Positions 6,188 through 15,244 of a stretch of 43,735 nucleotides of DNA are shown in pieces. Location of the stretch: contig JAFXYK010000046.1 in assembly GCA_017541805.1 (NCBI GenBank), positions 1 through 43,735 of the forward strand, read 5' to 3'. The position numbers were made by a program, and so were the translations under genes. Source of the DNA: Paludibacteraceae bacterium (GTDB lineage: Bacteria > Bacteroidota > Bacteroidia > Bacteroidales > Paludibacteraceae). The number at the start of each line of letters is the position of its first letter. The stretch's first letter is position 1. The notes beneath the pieces were generated by a model. It was not told where the DNA came from. It made no database searches and saw nothing but the letters and a program-made list of their open reading frames with translations.

Positions 6188-8560
6188 ATGGAAGATAAAT
6201 ATCAGATAGAAAACAAATCGTACAAAGTACTCCCTATTAAGAACAATGTGGTCTTTCCGGGAGTGATGATGCCTATTGCTGTTTCCAAGAAAAGCAGTCT
6301 CAAACTGATCAAAGCCGTTGAGAAAAACGATGAACCCATCATCCTGCTGACGCAGAAGGACAACAAAGCCACCGATCCCAAAGAAGCGGATCTGTACACG
6401 CTCGGCACGATGGCGCATGTGATCCAGATCATCCCTGTGCCGGAAATGGGCAAAGATACAATGATGACGATCTTCGAAGGTCTGCATCGCGTCAAAGCCG
6501 TGGATTTTCAAGAGTGTATCGACGGTTCGCTGGTTGCACATGCCATTCCGATGGACGAAGAAATGCCGCTTAAGAACGATAAACAGTTCAAAGCTACCGT
6601 TGATTCGGTTAAGGAGACCGTCCTCGATATCCTCTCCAAACAGGAAGGTGCACCCTCCGGACTGCAATCCAGCCTGAAGAACCTGACCTCTTCCCCATCC
6701 TTCTTGAACTACGTCTGCGCCATCTATCATATGCCGACGGAGACCAAGCAGGAACTGCTGGGCATCCACTCGCTCATGGAGCGCGCTACAGCTATGCTCA
6801 CTATCCTGCAGAAAGACAAGGAAGCACTCGATATCAAAGAAGATATACGCCGCCGTACCGTCGAGAAGATGGATAAGCAGCAACGTGAGTATTTCCTGCA
6901 GCAAGAACTCGAGACCATCAAGAAAGACCTCGGTGACACGGATTCATCGGCACAAAAAGTGAATGAACTGCGTGATCGCGCCCAACAGATGAAATGGTCA
7001 GCGGCCGTGGCAGAACGCTTCAACAAGGAACTGGAGCGCCTGGAACACATGCATGTGCATGCACCTGATTACTCTACCCAACTCGATTATCTGGAGTTCA
7101 TGCTCGACCTTCCTTGGGGCGTCTATTCGGACGATAATTACGACATGACGCATGCGCAAGAGGTGTTGAACCGCGACCACTTCGGATTGGACAAAGTGAA
7201 GCAAAGAATAGTCGAACACCTTGCGGTACAACGCCAATTATCCCTTCGCTCGAAAAAAGACAAAGAAAAAAGTCCGGTGAAATCGCCGATTTTATGCTTG
7301 TACGGTCCTCCGGGAGTCGGCAAAACGAGCCTCGGAAAGAGTGTGGCGGAAGCCCTCGGACGTAAGTATGCACGTATCTCTTTGGGTGGTCTGCATGACG
7401 AAGCGGAGATCCGCGGACACCGCCGTACGTATATCGGTGCCCTGCCCGGACGTATCGTAGATGGTATCAAGAAATGCGGTACATCCAACCCCGTGTTTGT
7501 GCTCGATGAAATCGATAAGATCGGTGCGGATTACAAAGGTGATCCGACGGCGGCGCTGCTGGAGGTACTCGATCCGGAGCAGAACAACTCCTTCCATGAC
7601 AACTACCTGGATGTGGATTATGACCTGAGCCGCGTGCTGTTCATCGCTACCGCCAACACCTTAGAGACCGTGCCTCGTCCCCTACTCGACCGTATGGAAC
7701 TGATTGAGATGACCGGATACCTGCAGGAAGAGAAAGAGGAGATCGCCAAGCGCCATCTGATCCCGAAGGAACTGGCTAACCACGGTCTGAAAGCCTCGCA
7801 GTTGAAGTTCAAAAAGGACATTCTTGCCCATATCATCGATGATTATACCCGTGAATCGGGTGTCCGTAGCCTCGAGCGTCAGATAGCGACGATTTGCCGT
7901 AAGATAGATACCAAACTGGCGCTGGGTGAGGAATATAACGTCTCCGTCACGCTGGATGACCTGCGTACGTACCTCGGACAGGCGCGTTACAGCCGCGATA
8001 GCTGGGAGACGAACAAATACGTAGGCGTCGTCACCGGTCTCGCTTGGACACAAGTAGGCGGTGAGATCCTCTTCATCGAGACCAGTCTCTCTGCAGCCAA
8101 AGCCCCGACGCTGACGCTCACCGGTAATCTCGGCGATGTGATGAAAGAATCGGCTACCTTATCCCTCGGATATGTCAAAGCGCATGCCAAGGAATTAGGC
8201 ATTAAGCCTGATGTATTCGAGAAAACAGCGGTACATATCCATGTGCCGGAAGGTGCTATTCCTAAGGATGGACCGAGTGCCGGTATCACGATGACGACGG
8301 CCTTGGTGAGTGCGTTCACCAAACGTCTCGTCAAACCGCGTATCGCTATGACCGGCGAGATGACGCTGCGAGGCAAAGTGCTGCCTATCGGCGGAGTAAA
8401 AGAAAAACTGCTCGCGGCTAAACGAGCAGGTATCACGGATATTATCCTCTGTGAGGATAACCGCAAAGATGTAGCGGAGATCAACGAGATCTACCTCAAA
8501 GGGCTGAAACTGCACTTCGTGCACGACATCAGCGAAGTTCTCGCTATTGCGCTAGTGTAA
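6188..8560 (+). CDS. lon: ATP-dependent Lon protease
   Basis: A 790-aa cytoplasmic AAA+ serine protease that degrades misfolded and regulatory proteins. Order of domains: N-terminal substrate-binding LonB-like domain (about 12-210), a coiled-coil linker (about 215-330), AAA+ module with Walker A GPPGVGKT (about 373-380) and Walker B VFVLDEID, sensor region, and the Lon protease domain with catalytic Ser697 in KDGPSAG and Lys738 in GGVKEK; the Ser-Lys distance matches E. coli Lon. The length is usual for the family. The start at 6188 follows an A/T-rich leader without Shine-Dalgarno, and an operator-like palindrome lies 125 bp upstream. Its 3' end overlaps the convergent XRE gene by 17 bp, and its terminator lies within that gene. 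Confidence 0.97.
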   Translation: MEDKYQIENKSYKVLPIKNNVVFPGVMMPIAVSKKSSLKLIKAVEKNDEPIILLTQKDNKATDPKEADLYTLGTMAHVIQIIPVPEMGKDTMMTIFEGLHRVKAVDFQECIDGSLVAHAIPMDEEMPLKNDKQFKATVDSVKETVLDILSKQEGAPSGLQSSLKNLTSSPSFLNYVCAIYHMPTETKQELLGIHSLMERATAMLTILQKDKEALDIKEDIRRRTVEKMDKQQREYFLQQELETIKKDLGDTDSSAQKVNELRDRAQQMKWSAAVAERFNKELERLEHMHVHAPDYSTQLDYLEFMLDLPWGVYSDDNYDMTHAQEVLNRDHFGLDKVKQRIVEHLAVQRQLSLRSKKDKEKSPVKSPILCLYGPPGVGKTSLGKSVAEALGRKYARISLGGLHDEAEIRGHRRTYIGALPGRIVDGIKKCGTSNPVFVLDEIDKIGADYKGDPTAALLEVLDPEQNNSFHDNYLDVDYDLSRVLFIATANTLETVPRPLLDRMELIEMTGYLQEEKEEIAKRHLIPKELANHGLKASQLKFKKDILAHIIDDYTRESGVRSLERQIATICRKIDTKLALGEEYNVSVTLDDLRTYLGQARYSRDSWETNKYVGVVTGLAWTQVGGEILFIETSLSAAKAPTLTLTGNLGDVMKESATLSLGYVKAHAKELGIKPDVFEKTAVHIHVPEGAIPKDGPSAGITMTTALVSAFTKRLVKPRIAMTGEMTLRGKVLPIGGVKEKLLAAKRAGITDIILCEDNRKDVAEINEIYLKGLKLHFVHDISEVLAIALV

Positions 8561-8936
8561 ATTCCTCATAGGTACCGTCGGTAAAGTACACGACGATATT
8601 CTTGATCTGTTTAGAAGGAGCTGCAACCACTTGCGGCTCTTCTTTTTGTGCCGTACGGGTCTTCTTATCCTTCGGATCCGGCGGTAACTGGTCAAATAAA
8701 CCCGCTTGTTCTCCCGGCACTGTACGCCACATATCTCCTTTACCGGCAATTAACCACTCCGGATTCAAAGTAGGATAGCGCTCCATAATACGCTTCATCA
8801 CTTCCAGGCTCGGATTATTGCGTCCCGCCATCATATTACTGATAGTTCCCGGCTGTACGTGGATCTCAGCCGCAAACTGCCGCGCCGTTAATCCTAAGGT
8901 GTCTTTCACCTTCTCTATTCGTTCACGTTCATTCAT
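8544..8936 (-). CDS. XRE-family helix-turn-helix regulator
   Basis: A 130-aa DNA-binding protein. Residues about 5-65 form an XRE/Cro-type helix-turn-helix (LGLTARQFAAEIHVQPGTISNMMAGRN, broken across 15-41), followed by the NPEWLIAGKGDMW motif common in Bacteroidetes XRE proteins. A proline- and lysine-rich linker (about 83-105) joins a C-terminal strand-rich tail ([16 protein letters not shown]). It has its own promoter (9079-9110) and a long leader of about 135 nt; a perfect 9-bp inverted repeat directly before the start codon could be an autoregulatory site. Convergent with lon, overlapping by 17 bp. Confidence 0.88.
   Translation of the reverse strand: MNERERIEKVKDTLGLTARQFAAEIHVQPGTISNMMAGRNNPSLEVMKRIMERYPTLNPEWLIAGKGDMWRTVPGEQAGLFDQLPPDPKDKKTRTAQKEEPQVVAAPSKQIKNIVVYFTDGTYEEFTLAQ
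8614..8647 (+). terminator. Terminator of lon inside the XRE gene
   Basis: GAAGGAGCTGCAA (8614-8626), loop CCAC, TTGCGGCTCTTC (8631-8642) pair with one bulged G and one wobble, followed by TTTTT (8643-8647). It lies 54 bp after the lon stop, in codons of the antisense regulator gene. Confidence 0.65.
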
Positions 8937-8937
8937 A

Positions 8938-8956
8938 AAATAATAATTTATTATTT
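8938..8956. promoter_or_regulatory. Palindrome next to the XRE start codon
   Basis: AAATAATAA (8938-8946), T, TTATTATTT (8948-8956) is a perfect 9-bp inverted repeat one base upstream of the XRE start codon. It is a candidate operator or a translation-blocking hairpin; AT-only palindromes also arise by chance. Confidence 0.4.
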
Positions 8957-9078
8957 AAATGGGGTCCCCGGAGTAAACTAAGCCTAAGGCTGTTTGCTAT
9001 GGGGAGAGCGTAGCGTAAGGCGGAGTGTTTAAGGAGCTACGAGGTAGCGACTCACACGAGCCTTAACGTAAGCGAGTG
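8957..9078 (-). promoter_or_regulatory. Structured leader of the XRE gene
   Basis: This stretch is much more GC-rich than the flanking sequence and is untranslated. It holds several small palindromes: GGGGTCCCC (8961-8969), AGCC-TAA-GGCT (8981-8991) and GCTAC-GAG-GTAGC (9036-9048). No riboswitch class is recognised. Confidence 0.4.
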
Positions 9079-9110
9079 CAAAGGTACGAAAAAAATGTGA
9101 AATACACAAA
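9079..9110 (-). promoter_or_regulatory. Promoter of the XRE gene
   Basis: Read on the minus strand: TTTG (9110-9107), 20 bp, TACCTTTG (9086-9079), a full match to the Bacteroidetes consensus. The first transcribed bases would be near 9071. Confidence 0.8.
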
Positions 9111-9651
9111 TATATGCAAAACTTTTTACAAAATAATTTTGTTATTTGTGAATATATGCGATTTCATCAACAATTCACAATTGAAAACACGCAAACCGTG
9201 GAACATTTTTACATGGCATCTATTCCCTCTCTGTACCTCAGTAGGGATGGACGCATAATACAGCATCTTAATTCATATCAAGTAAATCTCATAACATGCA
9301 GATTTTAAAGCATTTAGCGTATTTAATCGCCATAAATCGGATGATTGTTTATAGAAATAGTACGATGTTTAATATGCTTATACAAATCCACTTCAAGTAA
9401 AATCAGTAATTATTGAAATACAATTAGTTATGATTTTGCATATCTATATATTTGTATAAATGATGTTGCTATTTACTACTTGGGAAAATATTACATTTGA
9501 CTTCTGAGTACTACTCTACTCTATGGATCTGTGTTGCCGATGAAATCGGACTATTCTGCATTAATTGTGTGGTTTGTGAATAATATATTTGTGTATAAAA
9601 CTGTATATTATTGCATTCACACTTATTGCACACAAAATTTGTATTTTTTCC
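9111..9651. other. AT-rich intergenic stretch without a supported gene
   Basis: About 540 bp of very AT-rich DNA between two divergent promoters. Open frames of up to 64 codons exist but have no coding-like composition or start context. Short near-repeats are present (AATATATGC twice near 9111 and 9151; CCGAT-GAA-ATCGG near 9537). I see no tRNA, terminator or insertion sequence. It may be a decayed gene or hold an unrecognised small RNA. Confidence 0.5.
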
Positions 9652-9682
9652 TTGCATATTTCACAAAAATATATTACCTTTG
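9652..9682 (+). promoter_or_regulatory. Promoter of ispE
   Basis: TTG at 9652-9654, 20 bp, then TACCTTTG at 9675-9682. The leader of about 60 nt contains two heptamer units ATTAAAC and CCTAAAC (9724-9737) just before the start codon at 9750. Confidence 0.75.
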
Positions 9683-9749
9683 CACTCGAATTTAGATAAA
9701 GACAAATTTCAGCGACTTTCGCCATTAAACCCTAAACCTATTCAATTTT

Positions 9750-10589
9750 ATGCTACTCTATCCGAATTGCAAGATCAACTTAGGTTTGCGCGTAGTACGC
9801 AAGCGTGAAGATGGTTACCATGACCTGGAGACCATCTTTGTGCCTATTTACGGGCTGTACGATGAATTGGAAGTGGAAAGAGCACAGTCTATAGACTTCC
9901 GTCAGGAAGGTATAGCTGTGGATTGCGATCCGGAGGAGAACCTGATTATCAAATGCTACCGCCAGATGGCGGCCAAATACCCGCAGATAGGGCCTGTTTC
10001 TATCCGATTCAAGAAGAACATACCTTTTGGTGCGGGTCTTGGCGGCGGTAGCAGCGATGCGGCACACATGGCCATCGCGCTCAACGAACTATTCGGATTA
10101 GGACTCACCAAAGCCCAACTGGCGCAAGAAGTAGCATCCTTAGGTGCCGACTGTCCGTTCTTCATCTATAACACCCCTTGTTTTGCCGAAGGAATCGGCG
10201 ATATCCTCACTCCTATTGACTTAGATCTGAAAGGTACGCGTATCGTGCTTATCAAGCCGGAAGAAGGAGTTTCTACTCGCGAAGCATATAACGGAATAAA
10301 GCTCAGTGGAGAAGGAATAGGAAGACTAGATAAACTAGATCAACTAGATCGGCTAGTTAACGACTTCGAGGCGACGGTGTTCCCGAAGCACCCTATTATT
10401 GCGGATATAAAAAAGCGCCTACTGGACGCAGGCGCTTATTATGCTTCGATGAGTGGCAGCGGTTCAACGGTGTTCGGGCTTTTTAAGCACGATGCGGAAG
10501 GTAGTACCGACACCAAGCTGCGTATGCTTAAGCAGGAGTTTGCCTCCATGATACTGCTCGACGATACGTTTAGCGAGTGGAAGGCCTAA
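9750..10589 (+). CDS. ispE: 4-diphosphocytidyl-2-C-methyl-D-erythritol kinase
   Basis: A 279-aa GHMP-family kinase of the MEP isoprenoid pathway; it phosphorylates the 2-hydroxyl of CDP-methylerythritol with ATP. Visible features: substrate residues K8 and N10 (NCKINLGL), the glycine-rich ATP loop PFGAGLGGGSSDAA (92-105), catalytic D134 in GADCPFF, and the third GHMP motif MSGSGST (234-240). The start fits the usual N-terminus of the family. Residues 193-201 (LDK LDQ LDR) come from a 9-bp tandem array and look like a local insertion. The last 126 bp overlap the antisense histidine kinase gene, and the minus-strand operon's terminator is encoded within ispE at 10409-10437. Confidence 0.95.
   Translation: MLLYPNCKINLGLRVVRKREDGYHDLETIFVPIYGLYDELEVERAQSIDFRQEGIAVDCDPEENLIIKCYRQMAAKYPQIGPVSIRFKKNIPFGAGLGGGSSDAAHMAIALNELFGLGLTKAQLAQEVASLGADCPFFIYNTPCFAEGIGDILTPIDLDLKGTRIVLIKPEEGVSTREAYNGIKLSGEGIGRLDKLDQLDRLVNDFEATVFPKHPIIADIKKRLLDAGAYYASMSGSGSTVFGLFKHDAEGSTDTKLRMLKQEFASMILLDDTFSEWKA
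10325..10357. repeat. 9-bp tandem array inside ispE
   Basis: Units ACTAGATAA, ACTAGATCA, ACTAGATCG and a decayed GCTAGTT begin at 10325, 10334, 10343 and 10352. The period equals three codons, so it reads as a tripeptide repeat. A related array, inverted, lies beyond the manA stop at 20826-20848. Confidence 0.75.
10409..10437 (-). terminator. Terminator of the mmd-kinase operon inside ispE
   Basis: On the minus strand AAGCGCCT (10437-10430) and AGGCGCTT (10420-10413) form a perfect 8-bp stem followed by T6 (10414-10409). It lies 27 bp after the kinase stop codon, within the coding sequence of ispE (around residues 220-229). Confidence 0.8.
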
Positions 10590-11576
10590 GCCCCACCCTC
10601 GATCTTTAGATGTGAAACCCGGCTCGAAAATACGACGCTGGGTTTTCTTATCCATACCCTTGCCGCTGTCGGTGATATCAAGGATCACCTCGTGCTCGTT
10701 CTCATGCAGTTGCAGGGTGATCAGTCCTTCTCCGGAGATTGCATCCACAGCGTTCTTCAGCAGGTTCTCTATCACCCACTGCAGCAACGGCGCATTCAGC
10801 ATCACGGTGCGCCCTACTCCCTTCAGACAGTTATCTTCTATCGTGATACGTCCGGATATACGCGCACGCATATAGGTGACGGCATTCTGAATGACCGGAA
10901 TAAGATCTTCGGCCTGTAAGGTGGGTTCCGATCCTATCTTCTGGAATCGGTCCGCAATCATCTGCAGTCGTTCTATATCCCGCTTCATCTGTGGCACAAA
11001 CTCATCATTCGGATAGGTCTCCGCCAGCAGTTGTTGCCATGCATTAAGCGATGAAATCGGCGTTCCGAGTTGGTGCGCTGTCTCTTTGGACAAGCCCACC
11101 CACAAGCGGTTCTGTTCACTCCGTTGACCGGTTAGCATGGTGATGACGGCGATCGCCATGAAGATGAAGATCAGCGCAAACTGGGCATAAGGCACATAGC
11201 GTAACTTGGTCAGCAGGCTACTGTCATCCCAGTATATATATAAGGTGTTCGCCTCGTCTATCTTCAGTTCGATAGGCCCGTGCTGCAGTTTACCGGCTTT
11301 GTCAGCCGAAATATTACGATAATCGGTCACGCGTCCGGCTGTATCGAGGATACAGACAGGAATAGTGGTGTTCTGCTCGATGATGGAGAGACTGAAACTG
11401 ATATCCTCGTTTTCTCCGGCAGAAGCAATCTGTTGTTCCGCTTCTGCCCAGATAGCCATGTTCTTCTCTTCTTCCTCCTGAAGTTGCCGCGCCAGATTAT
11501 TGGTAAACAGTACGGAAATAGCCACGATAATCATGGCTATTACCAGTACTAATGTGCCTATTTGTCTATTAGACAT
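10464..11576 (-). CDS. Membrane sensor histidine kinase
   Basis: A 370-aa kinase. Transmembrane helices at about 7-25 and 129-149 enclose an extracytoplasmic sensor of about 100 residues with no recognised fold. The H-box holds H168 (SKETAHQLGTPISSL), the N-box N275 (ENLLKNAVDA), G1 is DSGKGMD (303-309) and G2 is GWGLGLPLAKRIV (327-339); the ATPase domain is complete. It is the last gene after mmdB, 3 bp downstream, and no response regulator is adjacent. The final 41 codons overlap ispE on the other strand, yet encode part of the conserved ATPase fold, so both frames must be used. Role likely linked to sodium, membrane energy or dicarboxylate metabolism, by context only. Confidence 0.9.
   Translation of the reverse strand: MSNRQIGTLVLVIAMIIVAISVLFTNNLARQLQEEEEKNMAIWAEAEQQIASAGENEDISFSLSIIEQNTTIPVCILDTAGRVTDYRNISADKAGKLQHGPIELKIDEANTLYIYWDDSSLLTKLRYVPYAQFALIFIFMAIAVITMLTGQRSEQNRLWVGLSKETAHQLGTPISSLNAWQQLLAETYPNDEFVPQMKRDIERLQMIADRFQKIGSEPTLQAEDLIPVIQNAVTYMRARISGRITIEDNCLKGVGRTVMLNAPLLQWVIENLLKNAVDAISGEGLITLQLHENEHEVILDITDSGKGMDKKTQRRIFEPGFTSKDRGWGLGLPLAKRIVEQYHGGKLLLKHTQLGVGTTFRIVLKKPEHR
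10615..10646 (+). terminator. Possible weak terminator of ispE inside the kinase gene
   Basis: AAACCCGGC (10615-10623) pairs with GCTGGGTTT (10637-10645), including one wobble, across a 13-nt loop, followed by a short T run. It starts 26 bp after the ispE stop. Confidence 0.4.
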
Positions 11577-11579
11577 ATA

Positions 11580-12776
11580 TTATCCAAGCATTGTCAGCAG
11601 TACGCCTGCAGCGACAGCAGATCCGATCACACCGGCTACATTCGGGCCCATGGCATGCATGAGCAGGAAGTTAGACGGGTTCTCTTCTTGTCCTACCGTC
11701 TGGCTGACACGTGCCGCCATCGGTACCGCCGATACGCCTGCTGAGCCAATCAGCGGGTTGATCTTCTCTTTGAGGAAGAGGTTCATGAACTTAGCCAACA
11801 GTACACCGCCTGCCGAACCCAGACCAAAGGCCACGATACCCATGGAGAGAATCATGATCGTTTGCCAGTTCAGGAAGCTGGCACCGGTAGCCGTAGCACC
11901 GACAGAGAGACCGAGGAAGATGACCACGATGTTCATCAGTTCGTTCTGGGCCGTCTTGCTTAAACGGTCCACTACGCCACACTCTTTCATCAGGTTACCG
12001 AGCATCAAGCAGCCGATCAGCGGCGCAGCATCCGGAAGGATGAGGGCTACGATAGCGGTGATGATGACCGGGAAGACGATCTTCTCGGTCTTCGATACCG
12101 GACGGAGTTGACCCATCTTGATCGCCCGTTCTTTCTTCGTCGTCAGCGCGCGCATGATAGGCGGTTGAATGACCGGCACAAGCGCCATATAACTGTATGC
12201 CGCAATTGCGATCGGGCCTAACAAAGCCGGCGCCAGTTTGGACGTCAGGAAGATAGAGGTAGGACCGTCTGCACCGCCGATGATACCGATAGAACCGGCT
12301 TCTGCAGGGCTGAAACCCATGGCGTTCGCGCACAGGAAGGTAACAAAGATACCTATCTGCGCCGCTGCACCGAGAAGCAAGGATTTCGGATTGGCGATCA
12401 GCGGACCGAAGTCGGTCATCGCGCCTACACCGATGAAGATGAGGCAGGGGTACACACCCGCTTTGACGCCTATATAGAGCACGTCAAGCAGACCACCCTC
12501 TTTGAGGATCGCTCCGTAATTATGGTAGCCCGGATTGGGTGTCTCACCATCTTCCAGGAACGGCTGCACGAAGCTTGCCCACAGGTCGCCATGGAACATG
12601 TCGGCACCCGGAAGGTTGGTCAGCAACATACCAAAAGCGATCGGCAGCAGCAATAGCGGCTCGTATTTCTTATGAATAGCAAGATACAGCAGGAAGAAGC
12701 TGACCAGCAGCATGACTGCTTGCTCCCAGCTTATCTGCATGAATCCCATGTTTTGGAAAAAATCTCCAATATTCAT
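11580..12776 (-). CDS. mmdB: Na+-pumping methylmalonyl-CoA/oxaloacetate decarboxylase, beta subunit
   Basis: A 398-aa integral membrane protein with about ten hydrophobic helices. It belongs to the OadB/MmdB/GcdB family, recognised by [32 protein letters not shown] and a C-terminal region with [11 protein letters not shown] and [19 protein letters not shown]. The subunit decarboxylates carboxybiotin and couples this to export of sodium ions. It follows the biotin carrier gene in the mmd operon with a 20-bp gap. The whole-operon context with methylmalonyl-CoA epimerase favours methylmalonyl-CoA over oxaloacetate as the substrate. Confidence 0.93.
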   Translation of the reverse strand: MNIGDFFQNMGFMQISWEQAVMLLVSFFLLYLAIHKKYEPLLLLPIAFGMLLTNLPGADMFHGDLWASFVQPFLEDGETPNPGYHNYGAILKEGGLLDVLYIGVKAGVYPCLIFIGVGAMTDFGPLIANPKSLLLGAAAQIGIFVTFLCANAMGFSPAEAGSIGIIGGADGPTSIFLTSKLAPALLGPIAIAAYSYMALVPVIQPPIMRALTTKKERAIKMGQLRPVSKTEKIVFPVIITAIVALILPDAAPLIGCLMLGNLMKECGVVDRLSKTAQNELMNIVVIFLGLSVGATATGASFLNWQTIMILSMGIVAFGLGSAGGVLLAKFMNLFLKEKINPLIGSAGVSAVPMAARVSQTVGQEENPSNFLLMHAMGPNVAGVIGSAVAAGVLLTMLG

Positions 12777-12796
12777 TGTTGTCTGCTTTTTGTGGA

Positions 12797-13249
12797 TTAT
12801 CCAAGAACGATAAGCAGATCATCCTGCATGACGTTCTGACCCGGCGTAACAGCGATCTGCTTTACGGTACCGTCTGCTTCTGCCATGATAGCGTTCTCCA
12901 TCTTCATGGACTCGAGCGTAAGCAGCGTGTCACCTTTCTTAACAGCCTGACCTTCCGATACCAGCACTTTGATCACCGATCCGGGCAGCGGGCTCTTTAC
13001 CTGAACGCCACCTGCAGCCGGTACAGCGGCGGGTTTTGCTTCTGCTTTCGGTGCAGCCGGAGCTGCTGCAGCGGGCTTCGGTGCCGGAGCAGGTGCCGGT
13101 TTAGCGGCAGGAGCTGCTTTCGGAGCAGCAGCGGCTGTCTCTACGGTATATACTTTGCCGTTAACGGTTACATTCGTCTTACCGGCTTCAATTTCTTCTA
13201 CTGCGCACTTGTACTCTGCGCCATTGATTTTAAAGGTAAACTCTTTCAT
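12797..13249 (-). CDS. mmdC: Biotin carboxyl carrier subunit of the decarboxylase
   Basis: A 150-aa protein. An N-terminal strand-rich part ([20 protein letters not shown]) is joined by a long Ala/Pro/Lys hinge (about 40-78) to a biotinyl domain (about 80-150) with the biotin attachment motif ESMKMEN; the lysine between the methionines carries biotin. It shuttles CO2 from the carboxyltransferase (MmdA) to the membrane subunit (MmdB). Its place between mmdD and mmdB is usual for this operon type. Confidence 0.94.
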   Translation of the reverse strand: MKEFTFKINGAEYKCAVEEIEAGKTNVTVNGKVYTVETAAAAPKAAPAAKPAPAPAPKPAAAAPAAPKAEAKPAAVPAAGGVQVKSPLPGSVIKVLVSEGQAVKKGDTLLTLESMKMENAIMAEADGTVKQIAVTPGQNVMQDDLLIVLG

Positions 13250-13271
13250 ATAAATGTACGATTAATGTCAA

Positions 13272-13679
13272 TTAAAAACCCACATTATTCATCCCCACAC
13301 TCTTCTCGTTCCAAGCTGTTTCGTGTTTATGCAACGAGATCATAGACGTAGGAATATCATGTTTTGTGTCTTGCGCCAGGTATAGCGCATACGCAATAGC
13401 AGCGATGTCTTCATCCCCTGCTTGCGCCAGAGCCATGGCTATTGCGGCTTTCTCCGGCTCCGAAGGAGCGCTCGGAGCACTCGCTTTGAACGGAGCGCTC
13501 TGAGGCTTTTCCTCTTTCGGTGCCGGTGTGGCTTTCGGTGCCTTAGGCGCTGTTGCTTTCTGCATGATGAATCCGAAAAGTTTGAGGATATACACCAAAC
13601 AGAAAAGCAATGCCAAGACGATACCGAAGCCTAAGCCGGTAACAACCCATGTGTCTGAAGTGATGGCTAAGAGACTCAT
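13272..13679 (-). CDS. mmdD: OadG-like small membrane subunit of the decarboxylase
   Basis: A 135-aa protein with one N-terminal transmembrane helix (about 13-38, LGFGIVLALLFCLVYILKLFGFI), an Ala/Pro/Lys-rich linker, a helical stretch (AAIAMALAQ, AAIAYALYLAQ) and a C-terminus HETAWNEKSVGM resembling the SPWSSK-type ending of Bacteroidetes OadG homologues. The delta/gamma subunit holds the complex together on the membrane. It lies 1 bp after the mmdA stop, indicating translational coupling. Confidence 0.8.
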   Translation of the reverse strand: MSLLAITSDTWVVTGLGFGIVLALLFCLVYILKLFGFIMQKATAPKAPKATPAPKEEKPQSAPFKASAPSAPSEPEKAAIAMALAQAGDEDIAAIAYALYLAQDTKHDIPTSMISLHKHETAWNEKSVGMNNVGF

Positions 13680-13680
13680 T

Positions 13681-15237
13681 TTACAATGGGATATTAGAGT
13701 GTTTCTTAAGCGGGTTGGTCAGACGCTTGGTCTGCAGCATCTCGAAGGCACGGATAATACGGCTACGAGTGTAGCGCGGCTCAATCACATCGTCGATATA
13801 GCCGCGGTTAGCTGCCTGGTACGGACTTGCGAACAAATCTTTGTACTCCGCCTCTTTCTCTGCGATGAATTTCTTCTTCTCTTCCGGATCCTCGATCGCC
13901 TTAATAGCCTTTGCCTGCAGTACACCTACGGCACCGCTCGCACCCATCACAGCGATCTCTGCGTTCGGCCAAGCATAGCACATGTCGCCGCGCAATTGCT
14001 TACAACTCATCACGATATGCGAACCGCCGTAAGACTTGCGAACGGTAATAGTTACCTTTGGTACGGTTGCTTCGCCGTATGCAAACATCAGTTTCGCTCC
14101 GTGGTCGATAATACCTGCGTACTCTTGTCCGGTACCACAAAGGAAGCCCGGAACATCGACGAGGGTCAGAATCTGGATGTTGAACGCATCGCAGAAACGA
14201 ACGAAACGAGCGGCCTTACGAGAAGCATCACAATCCAGCACACCTGCCAGCCAAGAAGGTTGGTTAGCGATGATACCGGTGGAACGACCGTTGAAACGAG
14301 CGAAACCGCAGATGACGTTCTTCGCATAGTCTTTATGCACCTCCATGAAGTCACCATTATCCACGATGGTATTGATGATCTCATGCATGTCGTACGGTTT
14401 ATTCGGATCATCCGGAACGATCTCGTTCAGGTGGTCATCCACGCGGGTGATGTCGTCTGTGCACTCTACGAGCGGAGCCTCCTCCATGTTATTCTGCGGG
14501 ATGAAGGATACGAGACGACGTACTTCAGCAATCGCCTCTTCTTCGGTAGCCGCTACAAAATGGGTTACACCCGACTTGGTCGCATGAATCTTAGCGCCAC
14601 CGAGTTGCTCTACGGTTACATCCTCGCCCGTTACGGACTTCACTACCTTCGGACCGGTGATGAACATATAACTGTTCTGCTCGGTCATCATGATGAAGTC
14701 GGTCAAAGCAGGGCTGTATACTGCTCCACCCGCACACGGACCAAAGATGACGGAAATCTGCGGAACGACACCCGAAGCAAGGATGTTACGCTCGAAGATC
14801 TCAGCGTATCCGGCGAGTGCACATGCACCTTCCTGAATACGTGCTCCACCCGAGTCGTTGAGACCGATGATAGGAGCACCGAGTTTCATAGCCTGATCCA
14901 TTACATTGCAGATCTTAAGGGCCATCGTCTCGGACAGCGAACCGCCGATAACAGTAGCATCTTGCGCAAAGACGAATACCAGACGACCGTCAATCGTACC
15001 CGATCCTACTGCTACACCATCACCCAGGAACACTTTCTTCTCCATACCGAAGTCGTGGCAACGGTGGGTAAGGAACATGTTCACTTCCTCGAACGAACCT
15101 TCGTCGAGCAACATGTTAATACGCTCACGGCAGGTATAACTGCCTTTCGCGTGATGTTTCTCGACAGCTGCTTCACCGCCTCCGGCAATAGCCGCTTCAC
15201 GGTTAGCAACCAATTTATCCAATTTAGCTTGATCCAT
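13681..15237 (-). CDS. mmdA: Methylmalonyl-CoA decarboxylase alpha subunit (carboxyltransferase)
   Basis: A 518-aa carboxyltransferase of the acyl-CoA family, related to the propionyl-CoA carboxylase beta chain. It transfers the carboxyl group of (S)-methylmalonyl-CoA to biotin, giving propionyl-CoA. Two crotonase-like halves are evident; motifs GGARIQEG, GPCAGGAVYSPAL, PGFLCGTGQE and GGSHIVMSCKQL line the active site. The length is normal. It follows the epimerase gene by 7 bp and precedes mmdD, mmdC and mmdB, completing a sodium-translocating decarboxylase as used by propionate-forming Bacteroidales. Propionyl-CoA carboxylase activity cannot be excluded from sequence alone. Confidence 0.94.
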   Translation of the reverse strand: MDQAKLDKLVANREAAIAGGGEAAVEKHHAKGSYTCRERINMLLDEGSFEEVNMFLTHRCHDFGMEKKVFLGDGVAVGSGTIDGRLVFVFAQDATVIGGSLSETMALKICNVMDQAMKLGAPIIGLNDSGGARIQEGACALAGYAEIFERNILASGVVPQISVIFGPCAGGAVYSPALTDFIMMTEQNSYMFITGPKVVKSVTGEDVTVEQLGGAKIHATKSGVTHFVAATEEEAIAEVRRLVSFIPQNNMEEAPLVECTDDITRVDDHLNEIVPDDPNKPYDMHEIINTIVDNGDFMEVHKDYAKNVICGFARFNGRSTGIIANQPSWLAGVLDCDASRKAARFVRFCDAFNIQILTLVDVPGFLCGTGQEYAGIIDHGAKLMFAYGEATVPKVTITVRKSYGGSHIVMSCKQLRGDMCYAWPNAEIAVMGASGAVGVLQAKAIKAIEDPEEKKKFIAEKEAEYKDLFASPYQAANRGYIDDVIEPRYTRSRIIRAFEMLQTKRLTNPLKKHSNIPL

Positions 15238-15244
15238 AATATGC

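Noticed and set aside
6101..6904. 267-codon minus-strand frame over the lon 5' region
   Set aside because: Antisense to the Lon N-terminal domain and rich in His, Phe and Arg; no homologous pattern.
9159..9548. 10-bp inverted pair CGATTTCATC (9159-9168) and GATGAAATCG (9539-9548)
   Set aside because: Separated by 370 bp in AT-rich DNA without further similarity; a single 10-mer match is plausible by chance.
13000..13150. Ala/Pro-rich repeats in the biotin carrier gene as a tandem DNA array
   Set aside because: Such hinges are normal in biotin carrier proteins and show no fixed DNA period.
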